From contig CAZBMZ010000005.1 in assembly GCA_964492845.1 (NCBI GenBank), positions 1-64,000 of the forward strand: a DNA stretch of 64,000 bases, written 5' to 3'. Position 1 is the stretch's first letter, and each line of letters begins with the position of its first letter. The position numbers and the translations under genes were made by a program. Source of the DNA: JADJPF01 sp964492845 (lineage in GTDB: Bacteria > Acidobacteriota > Blastocatellia > Chloracidobacteriales > JADJPF01). The notes beneath the pieces were generated by a model. It was not told the DNA's origin. It saw nothing but the letters and a program-made list of their open reading frames with translations, and made no database searches. Below are positions 8,996-18,696 of this stretch, one piece after another.

Positions 8996-10807
8996 ATGAC
9001 ATCAGTAGCAACCTCTAAGCATATGGTTCGAGGTGGTGAGTTTCTCATCACTGAAACTAACCCTAATTCTATTTTTACTCGGGACGATTTAGAAGAAATA
9101 CAATATCAAGTAGCTAGTGCTATTAAAGAATTTTTTGATAAAGAAGTATTGCCTAGAACAGAAGAAATTGAAGCTCTAAATGTGGATACTATGCGAGAGT
9201 TAATGCGTAAGGCTGGCGATGTAGGATTGCTAGGTTTAGAAGTTCCTACCTCAATGGGAGGTTATGGAATGAAAAAGTCTACAGCCCTTTTGGTAGGTGA
9301 AAACCACACTAAACAATTTTCTTTTGCTGGCTGTGTTGGTGTTCATACCTCAGTAGGAATGATTCCAATAGTTTATTTTGGAACAGAAGACCAACGTAAA
9401 AAATATTTAACTAAACTGCTTTCCGGTGAATGGATTGCTGCTTATTGCTTAACTGAGCCTCATTGCGGCTCAGATGCAATGGCAATTCGTACCACTGCGA
9501 CACTTTCCGAAGATGGCAAACATTACATTATTAATGGAAGCAAAATGTGGATTACTAATGCTGGTTTTGCCAACATGTTTAGTGTTGCAGCAAAAGTTGA
9601 TGGAAAGAAATTTACTATGTTTATTGTTGAGGCCGATAGCCCAGGCATCACCCTAGGCGGTGAAGAAAAGAAAATGGGCTTGACTGGCTCATCAACTCGA
9701 CCTGTATTTTTTGATAATGTAAAAGTACCTGTAGAAAATATTTTAGGTGAAATAGGTAAAGGTCATCATATTGCGTTTAATGCTCTAAATATGGGACGTA
9801 TGAATATTGGCTCTGGTGCTTATGCTCAGATTAAACGCTCTATTGGCTTATCAGTTAAGTACGGTAAAATGCGTAAGGCATTCGGGAAGTCAATTACAGA
9901 TTTTGGTTTAATTAAACAAAAGCTAGCAGAAATGGCGATTCGTGCCTATGCTGTTGAATCAATGGCATTTCGTACAGCAGGGCTTATAGATGATCAACTT
10001 CATGGCCTAGATTCAGAAGCAAGTGATTATCTTGCTCGCTCAATGGAAGTTCTAAAGGAATATGCAATTGAAAGCTCAATAATGAAGGTTTATGGCTCAG
10101 AAGCTCAAGGCTATGCGGTTGATGAAGCAGTGCAAATCTTTGGCGGCAATGGTTATAGCAAAGAATATCCAGTTGAACGAGATTATAGAGATGCCCGTCC
10201 AACACGTATTTTTGAAGGTACAAATGAAATTAACCGCATGTTAATTATTGATATGTTAATCAAGCGGGGAATGAGTGGCGATTTACCTATAGTTGAAGCT
10301 GGTGAAAGAACGATTAAAGATGTTTATGATACAGGCCCCTTACCACAATTAGATCCAAATCCCAAAGACGGAAGTTTATTTAGCACAGAAAAAACTTTAG
10401 TTGCCAATATGAAAAAAGCCTGCATTATGTTGCTTTGGCAAGCAGCGCAAAAATGGATGGTGCAACTATCTGAAGAACAAGAAGTTGTTGCTGCAATTAG
10501 TGATTGCGTAATGGAAACTTATGCTGCTGAAAGTACGCTACTTCGCACACTTAAACATATTGAAAATAAAGGTGAAGCAGATAGCCAATATCATATTGAT
10601 ATGATGAAAGTCTTTATCAATGACTCAGTAATGAAGATGGAAGTAATTGCACGTAAAACTTTAGCAGTAATTAGCGAAGAAGCTGAGTTAAGCGCGTCAT
10701 TAAAATCACTCCATCGCTTATTGCAATGGCAACCCATCAACACAGTCACAGCCCGCCGCCGTATTGCGGATAGGATTATTGACCAAGAATGTTATCCATT
10801 TGATTAA
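8996..10807 (+). CDS. Acyl-CoA dehydrogenase (FadE-type, long form)
   Basis: 603 residues. It catalyses the first step of beta-oxidation, acyl-CoA to trans-2-enoyl-CoA with FAD. Signature 1 (CLTEPHCGSDA, about residue 150) and signature 2 (IFGGNGYSKEYPVERDYRDA, about 380) are both intact. The catalytic Glu lies in IFEGTNEI (about 406). A C-terminal extension of about 170 residues is typical of the long (about 600-residue) bacterial form. I start it at 8996, not at the upstream ATG 8975: AAGGAG sits 7 bases before 8996, and the extra seven codons would overlap that site. First gene of a three-gene operon (14 bases to the thiolase). Electrons would go to an electron-transfer flavoprotein that is not encoded here. 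Confidence 0.93.
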   Translation: MTSVATSKHMVRGGEFLITETNPNSIFTRDDLEEIQYQVASAIKEFFDKEVLPRTEEIEALNVDTMRELMRKAGDVGLLGLEVPTSMGGYGMKKSTALLVGENHTKQFSFAGCVGVHTSVGMIPIVYFGTEDQRKKYLTKLLSGEWIAAYCLTEPHCGSDAMAIRTTATLSEDGKHYIINGSKMWITNAGFANMFSVAAKVDGKKFTMFIVEADSPGITLGGEEKKMGLTGSSTRPVFFDNVKVPVENILGEIGKGHHIAFNALNMGRMNIGSGAYAQIKRSIGLSVKYGKMRKAFGKSITDFGLIKQKLAEMAIRAYAVESMAFRTAGLIDDQLHGLDSEASDYLARSMEVLKEYAIESSIMKVYGSEAQGYAVDEAVQIFGGNGYSKEYPVERDYRDARPTRIFEGTNEINRMLIIDMLIKRGMSGDLPIVEAGERTIKDVYDTGPLPQLDPNPKDGSLFSTEKTLVANMKKACIMLLWQAAQKWMVQLSEEQEVVAAISDCVMETYAAESTLLRTLKHIENKGEADSQYHIDMMKVFINDSVMKMEVIARKTLAVISEEAELSASLKSLHRLLQWQPINTVTARRRIADRIIDQECYPFD

Positions 10808-10821
10808 GGAGATTATTTTTT

Positions 10822-12108
10822 ATGAGCTTAAATAGAGTAGCAATCATTGCTGGTTGTCGTACTCCATTTGTGAAAGCAAGTGGTTCATTTAGTGAAATGA
10901 CAGCATTAGACCTTGGTAAAGCTTGCGTTAGAGAATTAATTAATCGTGCAGACCTTAACCCAAAAGAAATAGACGAAATAGTTTATGGTACGGCAATTAA
11001 CAAGCCTTCAGTTGCTAATATTGCTCGTGAAGTTGGTTTAACTATAGGCATGCCACATTCAGCACCAGGGCATAGTGTACAAATGGCTTGTGCAACAGGT
11101 GCGCGGGCAATTGCTTCTGCTGCTGCTTCTGTAGCATTGGGTAATTCCCAAGTTGCAATTGCTGGCGGTGCTGAGTCTTTATCTGATGTCCCCATGACAG
11201 TATCAGAACCTTTTCGCCGCATTTTAATGGATGCTGGAAGTAAGAAAACTCAAGAAGAGAAAATGTACACAATTATGCAGGTTAAACTGCAAGATATTAT
11301 GCCTGCAAATATTTCTATTTCTGAGCCTTATACAGGCTTAACTATGGGTGAACATTGCGAAATACTAGCTCGTGAATGGGGCGTTAGTCGTCAAGATCAA
11401 GATGAATATGCTTATCGCAGTCATCTTTTTGCAGGTCGTGGTTATGAAGCAGGCCATATTCCTGCTGAAATCGCTACAGTTTATGCTCCAAAAGATTATA
11501 AACCAATAACAGAGGATGACATTGTTCGTAAAGTTCCAGATCGCGCTAAAATTGCTTCTCTTAAACCTGCTTTTGATAAGGAGTTTGGAACTGTCACCCC
11601 AGCTAATTCTAGCCCTTTAACAGATGGTGCATCAGCCGTGCTACTTATGACAGAAGAAAAAGCAAAAGCTCTTGGCTATAAACCTCTAGCCTATATTAAA
11701 CATTGTTCTTTTGCTGGTTTAGATCCTGATCGCGGGTTGCTTTTAGGCCCTGCTTTTGCAACAGCAAAAGCCTTTGCTCAAACTAAACTTACTTTAGCTG
11801 ATATGGATTTAATCGAGATGCACGAAGCTTTTGCAGGACAAATTCTTTGTAACCTAAAAGCTTTTGCTTGTAAGAAATTTGCTGAAGAACGCCTTGGACG
11901 TAGCGAACCGCTTGGAGAAATGAACATGGAGAAATTTAATGTTTATGGCGGGTCGGTTTCTTTAGGTCATCCATTTGGTGCTACAGGTGCGCGACTAGTA
12001 ACTACTTTAGCTTATGAAATGAATCGCCGAGATAGCCAACTTGGTATGGTAACAATTTGCGCTGGTGGAGCATTGGGTGCAACCATTATCTTAGAGCGTG
12101 GGAATTAA
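10822..12108 (+). CDS. fadI: Acetyl-CoA C-acyltransferase (3-ketoacyl-CoA thiolase)
   Basis: 428 residues. It cleaves 3-ketoacyl-CoA with CoA, the last step of beta-oxidation. The nucleophilic Cys lies in ACATGAR (about residue 90), the catalytic His in GHPFGATGAR (about 384) and the second Cys in CAGGALG (about 413); HEAFAGQ is also present. AAGGAG precedes the start and 8 bases separate it from the next gene, whose product it works with. The length and the long insert around residues 130-200 suit the FadI/trifunctional-beta type better than FadA, but I cannot tell the two apart with certainty. Confidence 0.9.
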   Translation: MSLNRVAIIAGCRTPFVKASGSFSEMTALDLGKACVRELINRADLNPKEIDEIVYGTAINKPSVANIAREVGLTIGMPHSAPGHSVQMACATGARAIASAAASVALGNSQVAIAGGAESLSDVPMTVSEPFRRILMDAGSKKTQEEKMYTIMQVKLQDIMPANISISEPYTGLTMGEHCEILAREWGVSRQDQDEYAYRSHLFAGRGYEAGHIPAEIATVYAPKDYKPITEDDIVRKVPDRAKIASLKPAFDKEFGTVTPANSSPLTDGASAVLLMTEEKAKALGYKPLAYIKHCSFAGLDPDRGLLLGPAFATAKAFAQTKLTLADMDLIEMHEAFAGQILCNLKAFACKKFAEERLGRSEPLGEMNMEKFNVYGGSVSLGHPFGATGARLVTTLAYEMNRRDSQLGMVTICAGGALGATIILERGN

Positions 12109-12116
12109 GGAGACTT

Positions 12117-14237
12117 ATGGAAAACAATATTCTTACTTTAGAAGTAAATAAAGATGGGGTAGGCACAATTATTATTGATCTACCAGGTGAAAAGCTAAAT
12201 GTTCTAAAACGTCAAGCTCTAGAAGAATTAGAGCAAATTCTTACTAAGTTTGAAAGCGATAATAATATCCGAGCCTTAGTTTTAATTAGCGGTAAGGAAG
12301 ATAATTTTTTAGCAGGTGCAGACATTACAATGTTTGCCGACTTAAAAACGGCTGAAGATGGTTATCAAGGAAGCCGTGCAGCACATAAACTATTTTCTCG
12401 TCTCTTTGATTCACCTAAACCAGTAGTTTGTGCCATCAATGGCGCGTGTCTTGGAGGTGGTTTAGAGGTTGCTCTTAATTGTCATTATCGAATTGCTACA
12501 GATCATCCAAAGACGACTTTTGCACTTCCTGAAGTTAAACTTGGGTTACTCCCTGGTGCTACAGGACTAAATCGTTTAATCCGCTTAATTCCGCTAGAAA
12601 TGGCTTTGCAATCAATTTTAGAAGGCAAAAATATCTTTCCTCCACGAGCAAAATTTGTAGGGTTAATTGATGAAATTGCTCCTGCTGCATTTTTACGTAG
12701 AGCAGCAGAAGACCGAGCCTTAAAATTAGCTAACAAGACCTTAAAAATTACTCGTCCAACCTGGCCTATTCCACAAGGCGAAGCTTTAACAACACTCTTA
12801 AAAGGTGCTAAAGCAATGGTAGATAAACACACCAAAGGCGTTTATCCAGCACCTTATAAAATCTTGCATGCAATTGAAGAAAGCTTGACTAAAGGCTTAG
12901 AAGCAGGGCTAGAAGCGGAAGCACGTGGATTTGGTGAACTAGTTGTTTCTAGTGAAGCTCATAGCCTAATACATCTTTTCTTTGCTAGCACTGAGTCCAA
13001 AAAAGATACCTCCGTTGCTCCAAGCGTTAAACCAATGAAAGTGCAAAAAATTGGTGTTTTAGGTGCAGGGCTAATGGGTGCAGGTGTTGCGGCTGTTAGT
13101 ACTGATGCGGGCTATGCTGTTAGAATGAAAGATCGAGATCAAATGGCAGTTGGTAAAGGCGTTGCTTATGTAGCTGAAATAATTAATGAAAAATATGCTA
13201 AGCGTCGCAATGGCAATATTGATGTCTTTAAGCGTATGGATAGGGTTTCTGGCACTACAGATTACACAGGGTTTAAGGATGTAGACATTGTTATTGAAGC
13301 TGTTTTTGAAGATGTTCCACTAAAGCATAAGATTATTAAAGAAGTAGAAGCCATAATGCCAGAACATGCAATCTTTGCTAGCAACACGTCGGCTATTCCT
13401 ATTTCACTTCTAGCACAAGCTTCTAAACGTCCAGAAAAATTTATTGGAATGCACTTCTTTTCACCCGTTCATAAAATGCCACTTGTAGAAATTATTGTTA
13501 CAGAAAAAACTTCTCCAGAAACAATTGCAACAACTGTAGAAATCAGTAAACGCTATGGTAAAACTCCAATTGTCGTTAATGATGGATTTGGTTTTTACAC
13601 CTCGCGCGTCATTGGTCGTTATGTGATGGAAGCTTATTGTGGACTAGATGAAGGTTATAAAATTGAAGACCTTGATCAAGCAGCAACTAGAGTTGGTTTT
13701 CCTGTTGGCCCAGTAGTTTTAAGTGATGAAGTTGGAATTGATGTTGCTGAAAAAGCTGGCAAAGTGATAGCACAAGTTTTTGGTAGCAGAATGAAGGGGC
13801 CAGACCTAGTTTCTAAAGTAGTAGCTGATGGTCGTTTTGGTCGTAAAAACGGACGAGGCTTCTATCTTTATAATGATGGCAAAAAAGGCGGCGTTGACCA
13901 TAGCATCTATAGCCTAATTCCTCATGGGCATGACCGTAAACCAGCCGATTTAGCAGAAATAGCTGAGCGTTACCTTTATGCTTTTGTTAATGAAAGTGCT
14001 TTATGCCTTCAAGAAAATATTTTGCGTAATCCTCGTGATGGGGATGTTGGCGGTGTTATGGGCATAGGATTTCCTCCAATTCTAGGCGGGCCATTCTATT
14101 ATGCTGATAAAGTTGGACTAGATAAAGTCGTTAAAAACTTACATAAGCTAGCTGAAAAACATGGCGAACGCTTCCAACCAGCACAAATTCTTATAGATAT
14201 GGCAGCAGCAGAGAAAACTTTTTTCCCTAAAAAATAG
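12117..14237 (+). CDS. fadJ: FadB/FadJ-type enoyl-CoA hydratase/3-hydroxyacyl-CoA dehydrogenase
   Basis: 706 residues, fusion of two enzymes. The N-terminal crotonase domain (1-190) has the oxyanion region (AGADITMF, GACLGGGLEVAL) and both catalytic Glu (about 117 and 139, the latter in LPEVKLGLLPGATG). The NAD-binding dehydrogenase begins at about 308 (IGVLGAGLMGAG) with the catalytic His in GMHFFSPVHKM and the signature near 490. Together they turn enoyl-CoA into 3-ketoacyl-CoA for the thiolase just upstream. Start at 12117 because AAGGAGACTT precedes this ATG; a longer in-frame start at 12057 would lie within the thiolase gene and adds a non-conserved peptide. The terminator at 14267-14298 closes the operon. 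Confidence 0.92.
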   Translation: MENNILTLEVNKDGVGTIIIDLPGEKLNVLKRQALEELEQILTKFESDNNIRALVLISGKEDNFLAGADITMFADLKTAEDGYQGSRAAHKLFSRLFDSPKPVVCAINGACLGGGLEVALNCHYRIATDHPKTTFALPEVKLGLLPGATGLNRLIRLIPLEMALQSILEGKNIFPPRAKFVGLIDEIAPAAFLRRAAEDRALKLANKTLKITRPTWPIPQGEALTTLLKGAKAMVDKHTKGVYPAPYKILHAIEESLTKGLEAGLEAEARGFGELVVSSEAHSLIHLFFASTESKKDTSVAPSVKPMKVQKIGVLGAGLMGAGVAAVSTDAGYAVRMKDRDQMAVGKGVAYVAEIINEKYAKRRNGNIDVFKRMDRVSGTTDYTGFKDVDIVIEAVFEDVPLKHKIIKEVEAIMPEHAIFASNTSAIPISLLAQASKRPEKFIGMHFFSPVHKMPLVEIIVTEKTSPETIATTVEISKRYGKTPIVVNDGFGFYTSRVIGRYVMEAYCGLDEGYKIEDLDQAATRVGFPVGPVVLSDEVGIDVAEKAGKVIAQVFGSRMKGPDLVSKVVADGRFGRKNGRGFYLYNDGKKGGVDHSIYSLIPHGHDRKPADLAEIAERYLYAFVNESALCLQENILRNPRDGDVGGVMGIGFPPILGGPFYYADKVGLDKVVKNLHKLAEKHGERFQPAQILIDMAAAEKTFFPKK

Positions 14238-14266
14238 TCACTAAAACTTTTTACTTAGTAAAAAAA

Positions 14267-14298
14267 TAGCCACTAAAAAACTATATTTTTAGTGGCTA
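14267..14298 (+). terminator. Terminator of the beta-oxidation operon
   Basis: Stem TAGCCACTAAAAA (14267-14279) with its complement 14286-14298, six-base loop, T-rich tail. The A/T arms make it likely bidirectional. Confidence 0.7.
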
Positions 14299-14517
14299 AA
14301 TTTATTTGCCCAGCCGTTTCCAGCTTTTAGGAAATTTGGGTGAGAGATCAAAGAAAAACTTTTATTTATTTGCCCACTTTTACCTTGTTTTGCGCATTAG
14401 TTTATATAGTTGCAAAAAAATAAAGTTTTGTTATAAAGACGTAAACAGTTAAAAAAAACGTACAAAATTTTAGCAAAAAGTAGCAAAAAACTTTGTGAAA
14501 CACTTAAGTAGGTAAAA

Positions 14518-15402
14518 ATGATAAAGACAAATAATTTAATGGAATTAATTGGGGAAACTATTTGTAAACGATATAAATTGTTAAAAATCCTTGGTGAAGG
14601 TGGCATGGGAGTTGTCTTTGAGGCTGTGGACGAAGAAGAAAAAAGAATTGTTGCTATTAAATTGTTATTTACAGAAATAGCTTCTGATAATGTGGCAAAA
14701 AAACGTTTTTTTAGAGAAGCTAAAATGGGTATGGCTCTTGTCCATCCAAATATTGTTAGAACTTATAATTATGGAGAAGTTGACCAAGATATTATTTTTA
14801 TTTCAATGGAATATGTTAAGGGAGAATCCTTAAATGAGTACATTAAAAAAGACGCACCTTTAAGACCTAAAGATAGTTTATTGATTGTTAAACAGCTTTG
14901 TGAGTCGCTAGAATATGCTCATCAAAAACAGGTTCTGCATAGAGATCTAAAACCTGCAAACGTTTTGCTTTCTAAAAATGAATCAGGCGAGTTAGAAGTA
15001 AAACTAGCTGATTTTGGTATCGCTAAATTGCTTGCACCCAATGAAGATATTACTAACGGGACAAATTTAACTGAAACAGGAGTGGTATTAGGTACACTTA
15101 ATTATATTGCCCCTGAATATTTGCTTTGTGTAGATTTAAGTCGTGCTTCAGATATTTATAGTTTAGGGGTAATAATTTATCAATTACTTACAGATAGATA
15201 TCCAGTTGTAGGTATTACTAAAGAACAGTTACTATATAACAAAGTTTATAAAGATATTGTGCCTCCTTCAAAAGCATATAAATTTTTTCCTCAAGCACTA
15301 GATAAAGTATTGATGAAAGTTCTAAATCGTAATCCAATGGAAAGATATCAGAGCGCGTTGGATTTTTGGGAAGATTTTAATCAAGTTGTTGAGAGTTTAT
15401 AA
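14518..15402 (+). CDS. Soluble Ser/Thr protein kinase
   Basis: 294 residues, essentially a bare Hanks-type kinase domain. Gly-rich loop GEGGMGVVFEAVD (about 24-36), ATP-binding Lys in VAIKLLF (about 48), catalytic loop HRDLKPANVLL (about 141), DFGIAK (about 165) and the activation/P+1 segment GTLNYIAPEYLL are all intact, so it should be active. There is no membrane segment or sensor domain, unlike PknB; it probably receives its signal through a partner. It converges with the flavoprotein gene, only 5 bases apart. The ribosome site is poor; the start at 14518 gives a conserved kinase N-terminus. Confidence 0.88.
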   Translation: MIKTNNLMELIGETICKRYKLLKILGEGGMGVVFEAVDEEEKRIVAIKLLFTEIASDNVAKKRFFREAKMGMALVHPNIVRTYNYGEVDQDIIFISMEYVKGESLNEYIKKDAPLRPKDSLLIVKQLCESLEYAHQKQVLHRDLKPANVLLSKNESGELEVKLADFGIAKLLAPNEDITNGTNLTETGVVLGTLNYIAPEYLLCVDLSRASDIYSLGVIIYQLLTDRYPVVGITKEQLLYNKVYKDIVPPSKAYKFFPQALDKVLMKVLNRNPMERYQSALDFWEDFNQVVESL

Positions 15403-15407
15403 TAATG

Positions 15408-16805
15408 CTAAGCAGTTTGTTTAATTTGAGTTACAGGTAAAGAAGCTATATGAGGGTTAGTTTTTCCTAACCAAATAGCGATTTTTGTTAATAAATTATT
15501 ATACCTAGGTACAAAAGCATCTATAGCTTTATGAAATAGCTTTAACATTTTTAATCCAAAAATTGTGCTAGGAATATATCTAGTGTGAAAATGATTAAGG
15601 TTAAAATTAATAGTCAAGATTGAAGCCACATTTAGCATAAAAGAGTAATAATGTCTTAGCCTGCCTTGATACCAAAGAATTTCTAAAAGTTGGTTAACGC
15701 TTCTAATCTGCATAGAAGCTTTTTCATGATAAATTAGCCGTTTTTTAGGGCATAAAACAGGAGAATTTTTAGCTAAAGCGTCTTTAATAATGTTTGAAGC
15801 AAAAAAACCTGTACGTAAAGAAGCAGTAAAGCCGCTAGAAAGCAGAGCATCTACTAAAAAGGCTGCTTCACCAATAGCAATCCAGTTTTCTCCATTGCTT
15901 TTATGTGAAACCATATTTTGAAAAGTACAAGTCCAAAACTCAGTATCTTTTGTAATTAAAGGTGCTAACCAATCTAGTCCTGGGTGTTTTTGTGTAAGAT
16001 GTAGAAAGATTTCTGCTAAAGATGAGAATTCTTTTCGCAGCATAGTAAAATCTCTTTCTGTAACTACTATTCCGATGTCGGTCACATCTTGGGAAATATG
16101 AATATCCCAAATCCAAGCTGGATCGTTCATTGTGTCATCTGTGCGGATTCTTGTCCCAGTCCCATCATAAGCGTGAGGAAATCTAGCACGAATATTTACT
16201 TTTTTTGCACCTATAGTAGTTTGACCTATACCAAATGCTCTACGAAATAAGCTAGCTTGCCCTGTAGCATCAAGATAAAACTTTCCAGTAAATTGACGAC
16301 CATCGGCCAAAGTTACACTAGTTACATGATCGTTTTCAGTAGCTATTTTAGTGGCTTTTCCTGTAACTAATGTTGCACCTGCTGATAGAGCCATATTAGT
16401 TAGATCAATGTCAATTAGTTCTCTGTTAGCATGAATTGAAGGTTTACCACGTCCGACCATTCCCATCAAAACCTTAAATAACAAGGAAAATCCAAATCGT
16501 GCTTCAATACCAGGCTGACTAACAGATGAAGCAATAGCCCCGTGCTTAAAAGTCGCTTTTCCTTCTGCTACTAATTTTTCAATAGGTAAGCCTAGTCTTT
16601 TCAAAAAGATAGGTGCTTCCCAGTCTAAAGACTCTCCAACTCGAAAATGTCCAACAGCATTACGCTCAATTATTAGAATACGATAACCTAATCTAGATAG
16701 TAAAATAGATAGAGCAATACCACCTAGACCAGAACCTACAACAACAACATCCCAAAGATCGTTAGTTTTATTAATTTCATTAGCTATTTTACTAGGTTGC
16801 TCCAT
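15408..16805 (-). CDS. FAD-dependent oxidoreductase of the halogenase/GGR-like type
   Basis: 465 residues. The FAD-binding GSGLGG is at residues 24-29, followed by the ERN acid-ended strand and the GES motif (57-59, in VGESLDWEAP). Lys87 in ATFKHG lies where flavin-dependent halogenases carry their catalytic Lys. The WxWxIP halogenase motif is only partly kept (AWIWDIHI). It may therefore be a halogenase, a hydroxylase or a saturase of the geranylgeranyl-reductase superfamily. Third gene of a minus-strand trio; its start overlaps the previous gene by 14 bases, so the products are probably made together. The neighbours (desaturase, reductase-like) point to a lipid or polyene substrate, which is inference. 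Confidence 0.65.
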   Translation of the reverse strand: MEQPSKIANEINKTNDLWDVVVVGSGLGGIALSILLSRLGYRILIIERNAVGHFRVGESLDWEAPIFLKRLGLPIEKLVAEGKATFKHGAIASSVSQPGIEARFGFSLLFKVLMGMVGRGKPSIHANRELIDIDLTNMALSAGATLVTGKATKIATENDHVTSVTLADGRQFTGKFYLDATGQASLFRRAFGIGQTTIGAKKVNIRARFPHAYDGTGTRIRTDDTMNDPAWIWDIHISQDVTDIGIVVTERDFTMLRKEFSSLAEIFLHLTQKHPGLDWLAPLITKDTEFWTCTFQNMVSHKSNGENWIAIGEAAFLVDALLSSGFTASLRTGFFASNIIKDALAKNSPVLCPKKRLIYHEKASMQIRSVNQLLEILWYQGRLRHYYSFMLNVASILTINFNLNHFHTRYIPSTIFGLKMLKLFHKAIDAFVPRYNNLLTKIAIWLGKTNPHIASLPVTQIKQTA

Positions 16806-17823
16806 AAACTTTATAACCTTCTTCTTTTAATAGTTCAAATATTTCTTTAGGACTAAATAAATCACTTAAAGATAGCGTTTTATTTAGAGAGTTTAGATTA
16901 TTTTCTAATAGTTTTTTAGCTGTCCATACACTTGGAAGTGCTGGAATATTAAGCCCTTCGCTATTTGCTAGAATTTCAATTTTATCTACAATATTCTGAT
17001 TTTTATCTAAAGCTTCTATTAGTAAAATACCTGTTGAACTACCAATAGATTTAATTATAGGAGTAAATAAATTAGCTATTTTAGACAAATTAAATAATAA
17101 ATTATCTGGTATTTTAGGAAGTATTTTACTAGCTAAAAATAATAAATAACTATAAACAGTTTTATCAAAGCCTACATAAAAGTTAGCAGGGAATAATTGA
17201 TTATTTATTTTTATTCCTGTTAGCTCAAAGGCCGATGGATAGTTACCATAAAGGCGTTTTCCTGCTTGAGGAAAAGACTTTTTTATAAGCTGAGAGAAAT
17301 ATTTTCTGTTGTTTTTATCAAGTTTTCCCAAAGGACGCAACAGGCTATAAATTAAAGTTGGTGAAACAGAATTTTTAGATCCCATACTTAAAAAAGCACG
17401 AATTTCAGCTAAATTTTTTTCTTCCTTCCAACTTTGGGCAATAGTTTCTATAAGTGCTGGAACAGTAGAGCAACCAGTAACTATATAAGAGGAATTTTTA
17501 AAGGCTATATTTTCTACTTTAGCAATAAAATTTGCAGTTTCAGCAATATCTATATAATGACAATTAGCCTTAAAACAAGCATTTAATAGTACTTCTGGAT
17601 TATATTCAAATGGCCCAACAGTATTAATTACAACATTTATGTCTGATAAAACTTTTTCTAAAGATTTTTGATTGAAAATATCAACTTGACGAAAAGAGCT
17701 ATCTTGTTTTGGAATCTTGCGGCAAGCTTTGATAACTTCTGTATTAATTAATAAACGTTCAGAGAGTTTAACAATTCTTTGTCCAATAACCCCTGTAGCA
17801 CCAATAACTAAGACTTTTTGCAT
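16792..17823 (-). CDS. Saccharopine dehydrogenase-like NAD(P)-binding protein
   Basis: 343 residues. N-terminal Rossmann motif VLVIGATGVIGQR (4-16), then a pattern typical of the saccharopine-dehydrogenase NADP-binding family (VINTVGPFEYNPEVLLNAC, about 85-105, and HYIDIAETANF). This family includes lysine-pathway enzymes, but also trans-acting enoyl reductases of lipid pathways (mycobacterial Rv2449c type). With a desaturase upstream (5-base gap) and a flavoprotein downstream (overlapping), the lipid role seems more likely than lysine metabolism. Exact reaction unknown. Confidence 0.6.
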   Translation of the reverse strand: MQKVLVIGATGVIGQRIVKLSERLLINTEVIKACRKIPKQDSSFRQVDIFNQKSLEKVLSDINVVINTVGPFEYNPEVLLNACFKANCHYIDIAETANFIAKVENIAFKNSSYIVTGCSTVPALIETIAQSWKEEKNLAEIRAFLSMGSKNSVSPTLIYSLLRPLGKLDKNNRKYFSQLIKKSFPQAGKRLYGNYPSAFELTGIKINNQLFPANFYVGFDKTVYSYLLFLASKILPKIPDNLLFNLSKIANLFTPIIKSIGSSTGILLIEALDKNQNIVDKIEILANSEGLNIPALPSVWTAKKLLENNLNSLNKTLSLSDLFSPKEIFELLKEEGYKVYGAT

Positions 17824-17828
17824 ACAGG

Positions 17829-18626
17829 TTAAAAAACTTGTTTTTGGCTAAGTTCAGGTGCCATTTTGTCTAAACGAGTTGCTAACTTAGGTAAATGGCA
17901 AGTAGGAACTTTAGGGTATAAATGATGCTCAACATGAAAAAACATATTAAATGAAATAAAGTTCTTTACTCTACCCCGTAAAGTGCGAGCAATAAAATGA
18001 TAACGATCACAATCATGATGGACAGTCCAGACAGCAAAAAAGGAAGTTAAACATTGTCCAATTGTCATTGCAAGTATATGATATTTAAGCATTTGTAGGT
18101 CTAAAACGCCAAAAGCTAAAACAATAATTGCTAAAGTTGCCATTAATTCTAAATAAATCCAGCGTTTTTGCTCTCCTTTTGCAATGCTTAATGCTTTTAG
18201 GTGAAGACGAATAGGAAATAGCGGCCCAACCAATATTGCTTTTAGTCCGCTAAGTTTAGCACTTGCTGCTTCAACATCTTGTTCATCCATACAATGCTTA
18301 TGATGTTCTAAATGTGTAATTTGTACTGCATGCATAGACCCTAGCATTAGCAAGCTAAGAGCAAAAATTGTCCATTCAGTTAATTTATTAGAAATACCTA
18401 GAGCATAATGATACGCATTATGTACTTGTCTAAGACCTGTAAGGAAAAACACGAATGATAAAGCTAAAGCTATTAAATAAAAGCCTTGGTGAGCTAAATA
18501 TAAAGAGGACACTAGCCAAGGTAGAGAAATAAATAATTCTTTTATAACCTCATATTTACTTAAGCCAAGCAAATCTTTCCACTCTACTTGACGGATTCGG
18601 GGGTCTTTCATTATTTCTAAGCTCAT
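17829..18626 (-). CDS. Membrane fatty acid desaturase-type di-iron enzyme
   Basis: 265 residues with several hydrophobic segments. Three His clusters are seen: H69-x3-H73, H105-x2-HH and H231-x2-HH (HVEHHLYP), plus VHHDCDRYH near 201. This is the di-iron site of the membrane fatty-acid desaturase/hydroxylase superfamily, which also includes carotenoid ketolases. At 265 residues it is shorter than usual acyl desaturases (over 300). First gene of the trio with the saccharopine-DH-like and halogenase-like genes. AAGGAT lies ahead of the start. Substrate not deducible. Confidence 0.75.
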   Translation of the reverse strand: MSLEIMKDPRIRQVEWKDLLGLSKYEVIKELFISLPWLVSSLYLAHQGFYLIALALSFVFFLTGLRQVHNAYHYALGISNKLTEWTIFALSLLMLGSMHAVQITHLEHHKHCMDEQDVEAASAKLSGLKAILVGPLFPIRLHLKALSIAKGEQKRWIYLELMATLAIIVLAFGVLDLQMLKYHILAMTIGQCLTSFFAVWTVHHDCDRYHFIARTLRGRVKNFISFNMFFHVEHHLYPKVPTCHLPKLATRLDKMAPELSQKQVF

Positions 18627-18678
18627 GAAAAATTAATCCTTCGAGAAAAAGAGTTTATTTTTAATAAATGAAATTAGA

Positions 18679-18696
18679 CCACCCACTTATGGGTGG
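18679..18696. repeat. Short hairpin enclosing a stop codon
   Basis: CCACCC (18679-18684) and GGGTGG (18691-18696) form a hairpin whose loop holds the stop codon of the upstream 153-residue gene. It may stabilise the mRNA end or be a degenerate REP. There is no clear T-run. Confidence 0.45.

Noticed and set aside
12057..12116. Longer start for the FadB-like protein
   Set aside because: It would lie in the thiolase gene; the ATG at 12117 has a good AAGGAG ribosome site.
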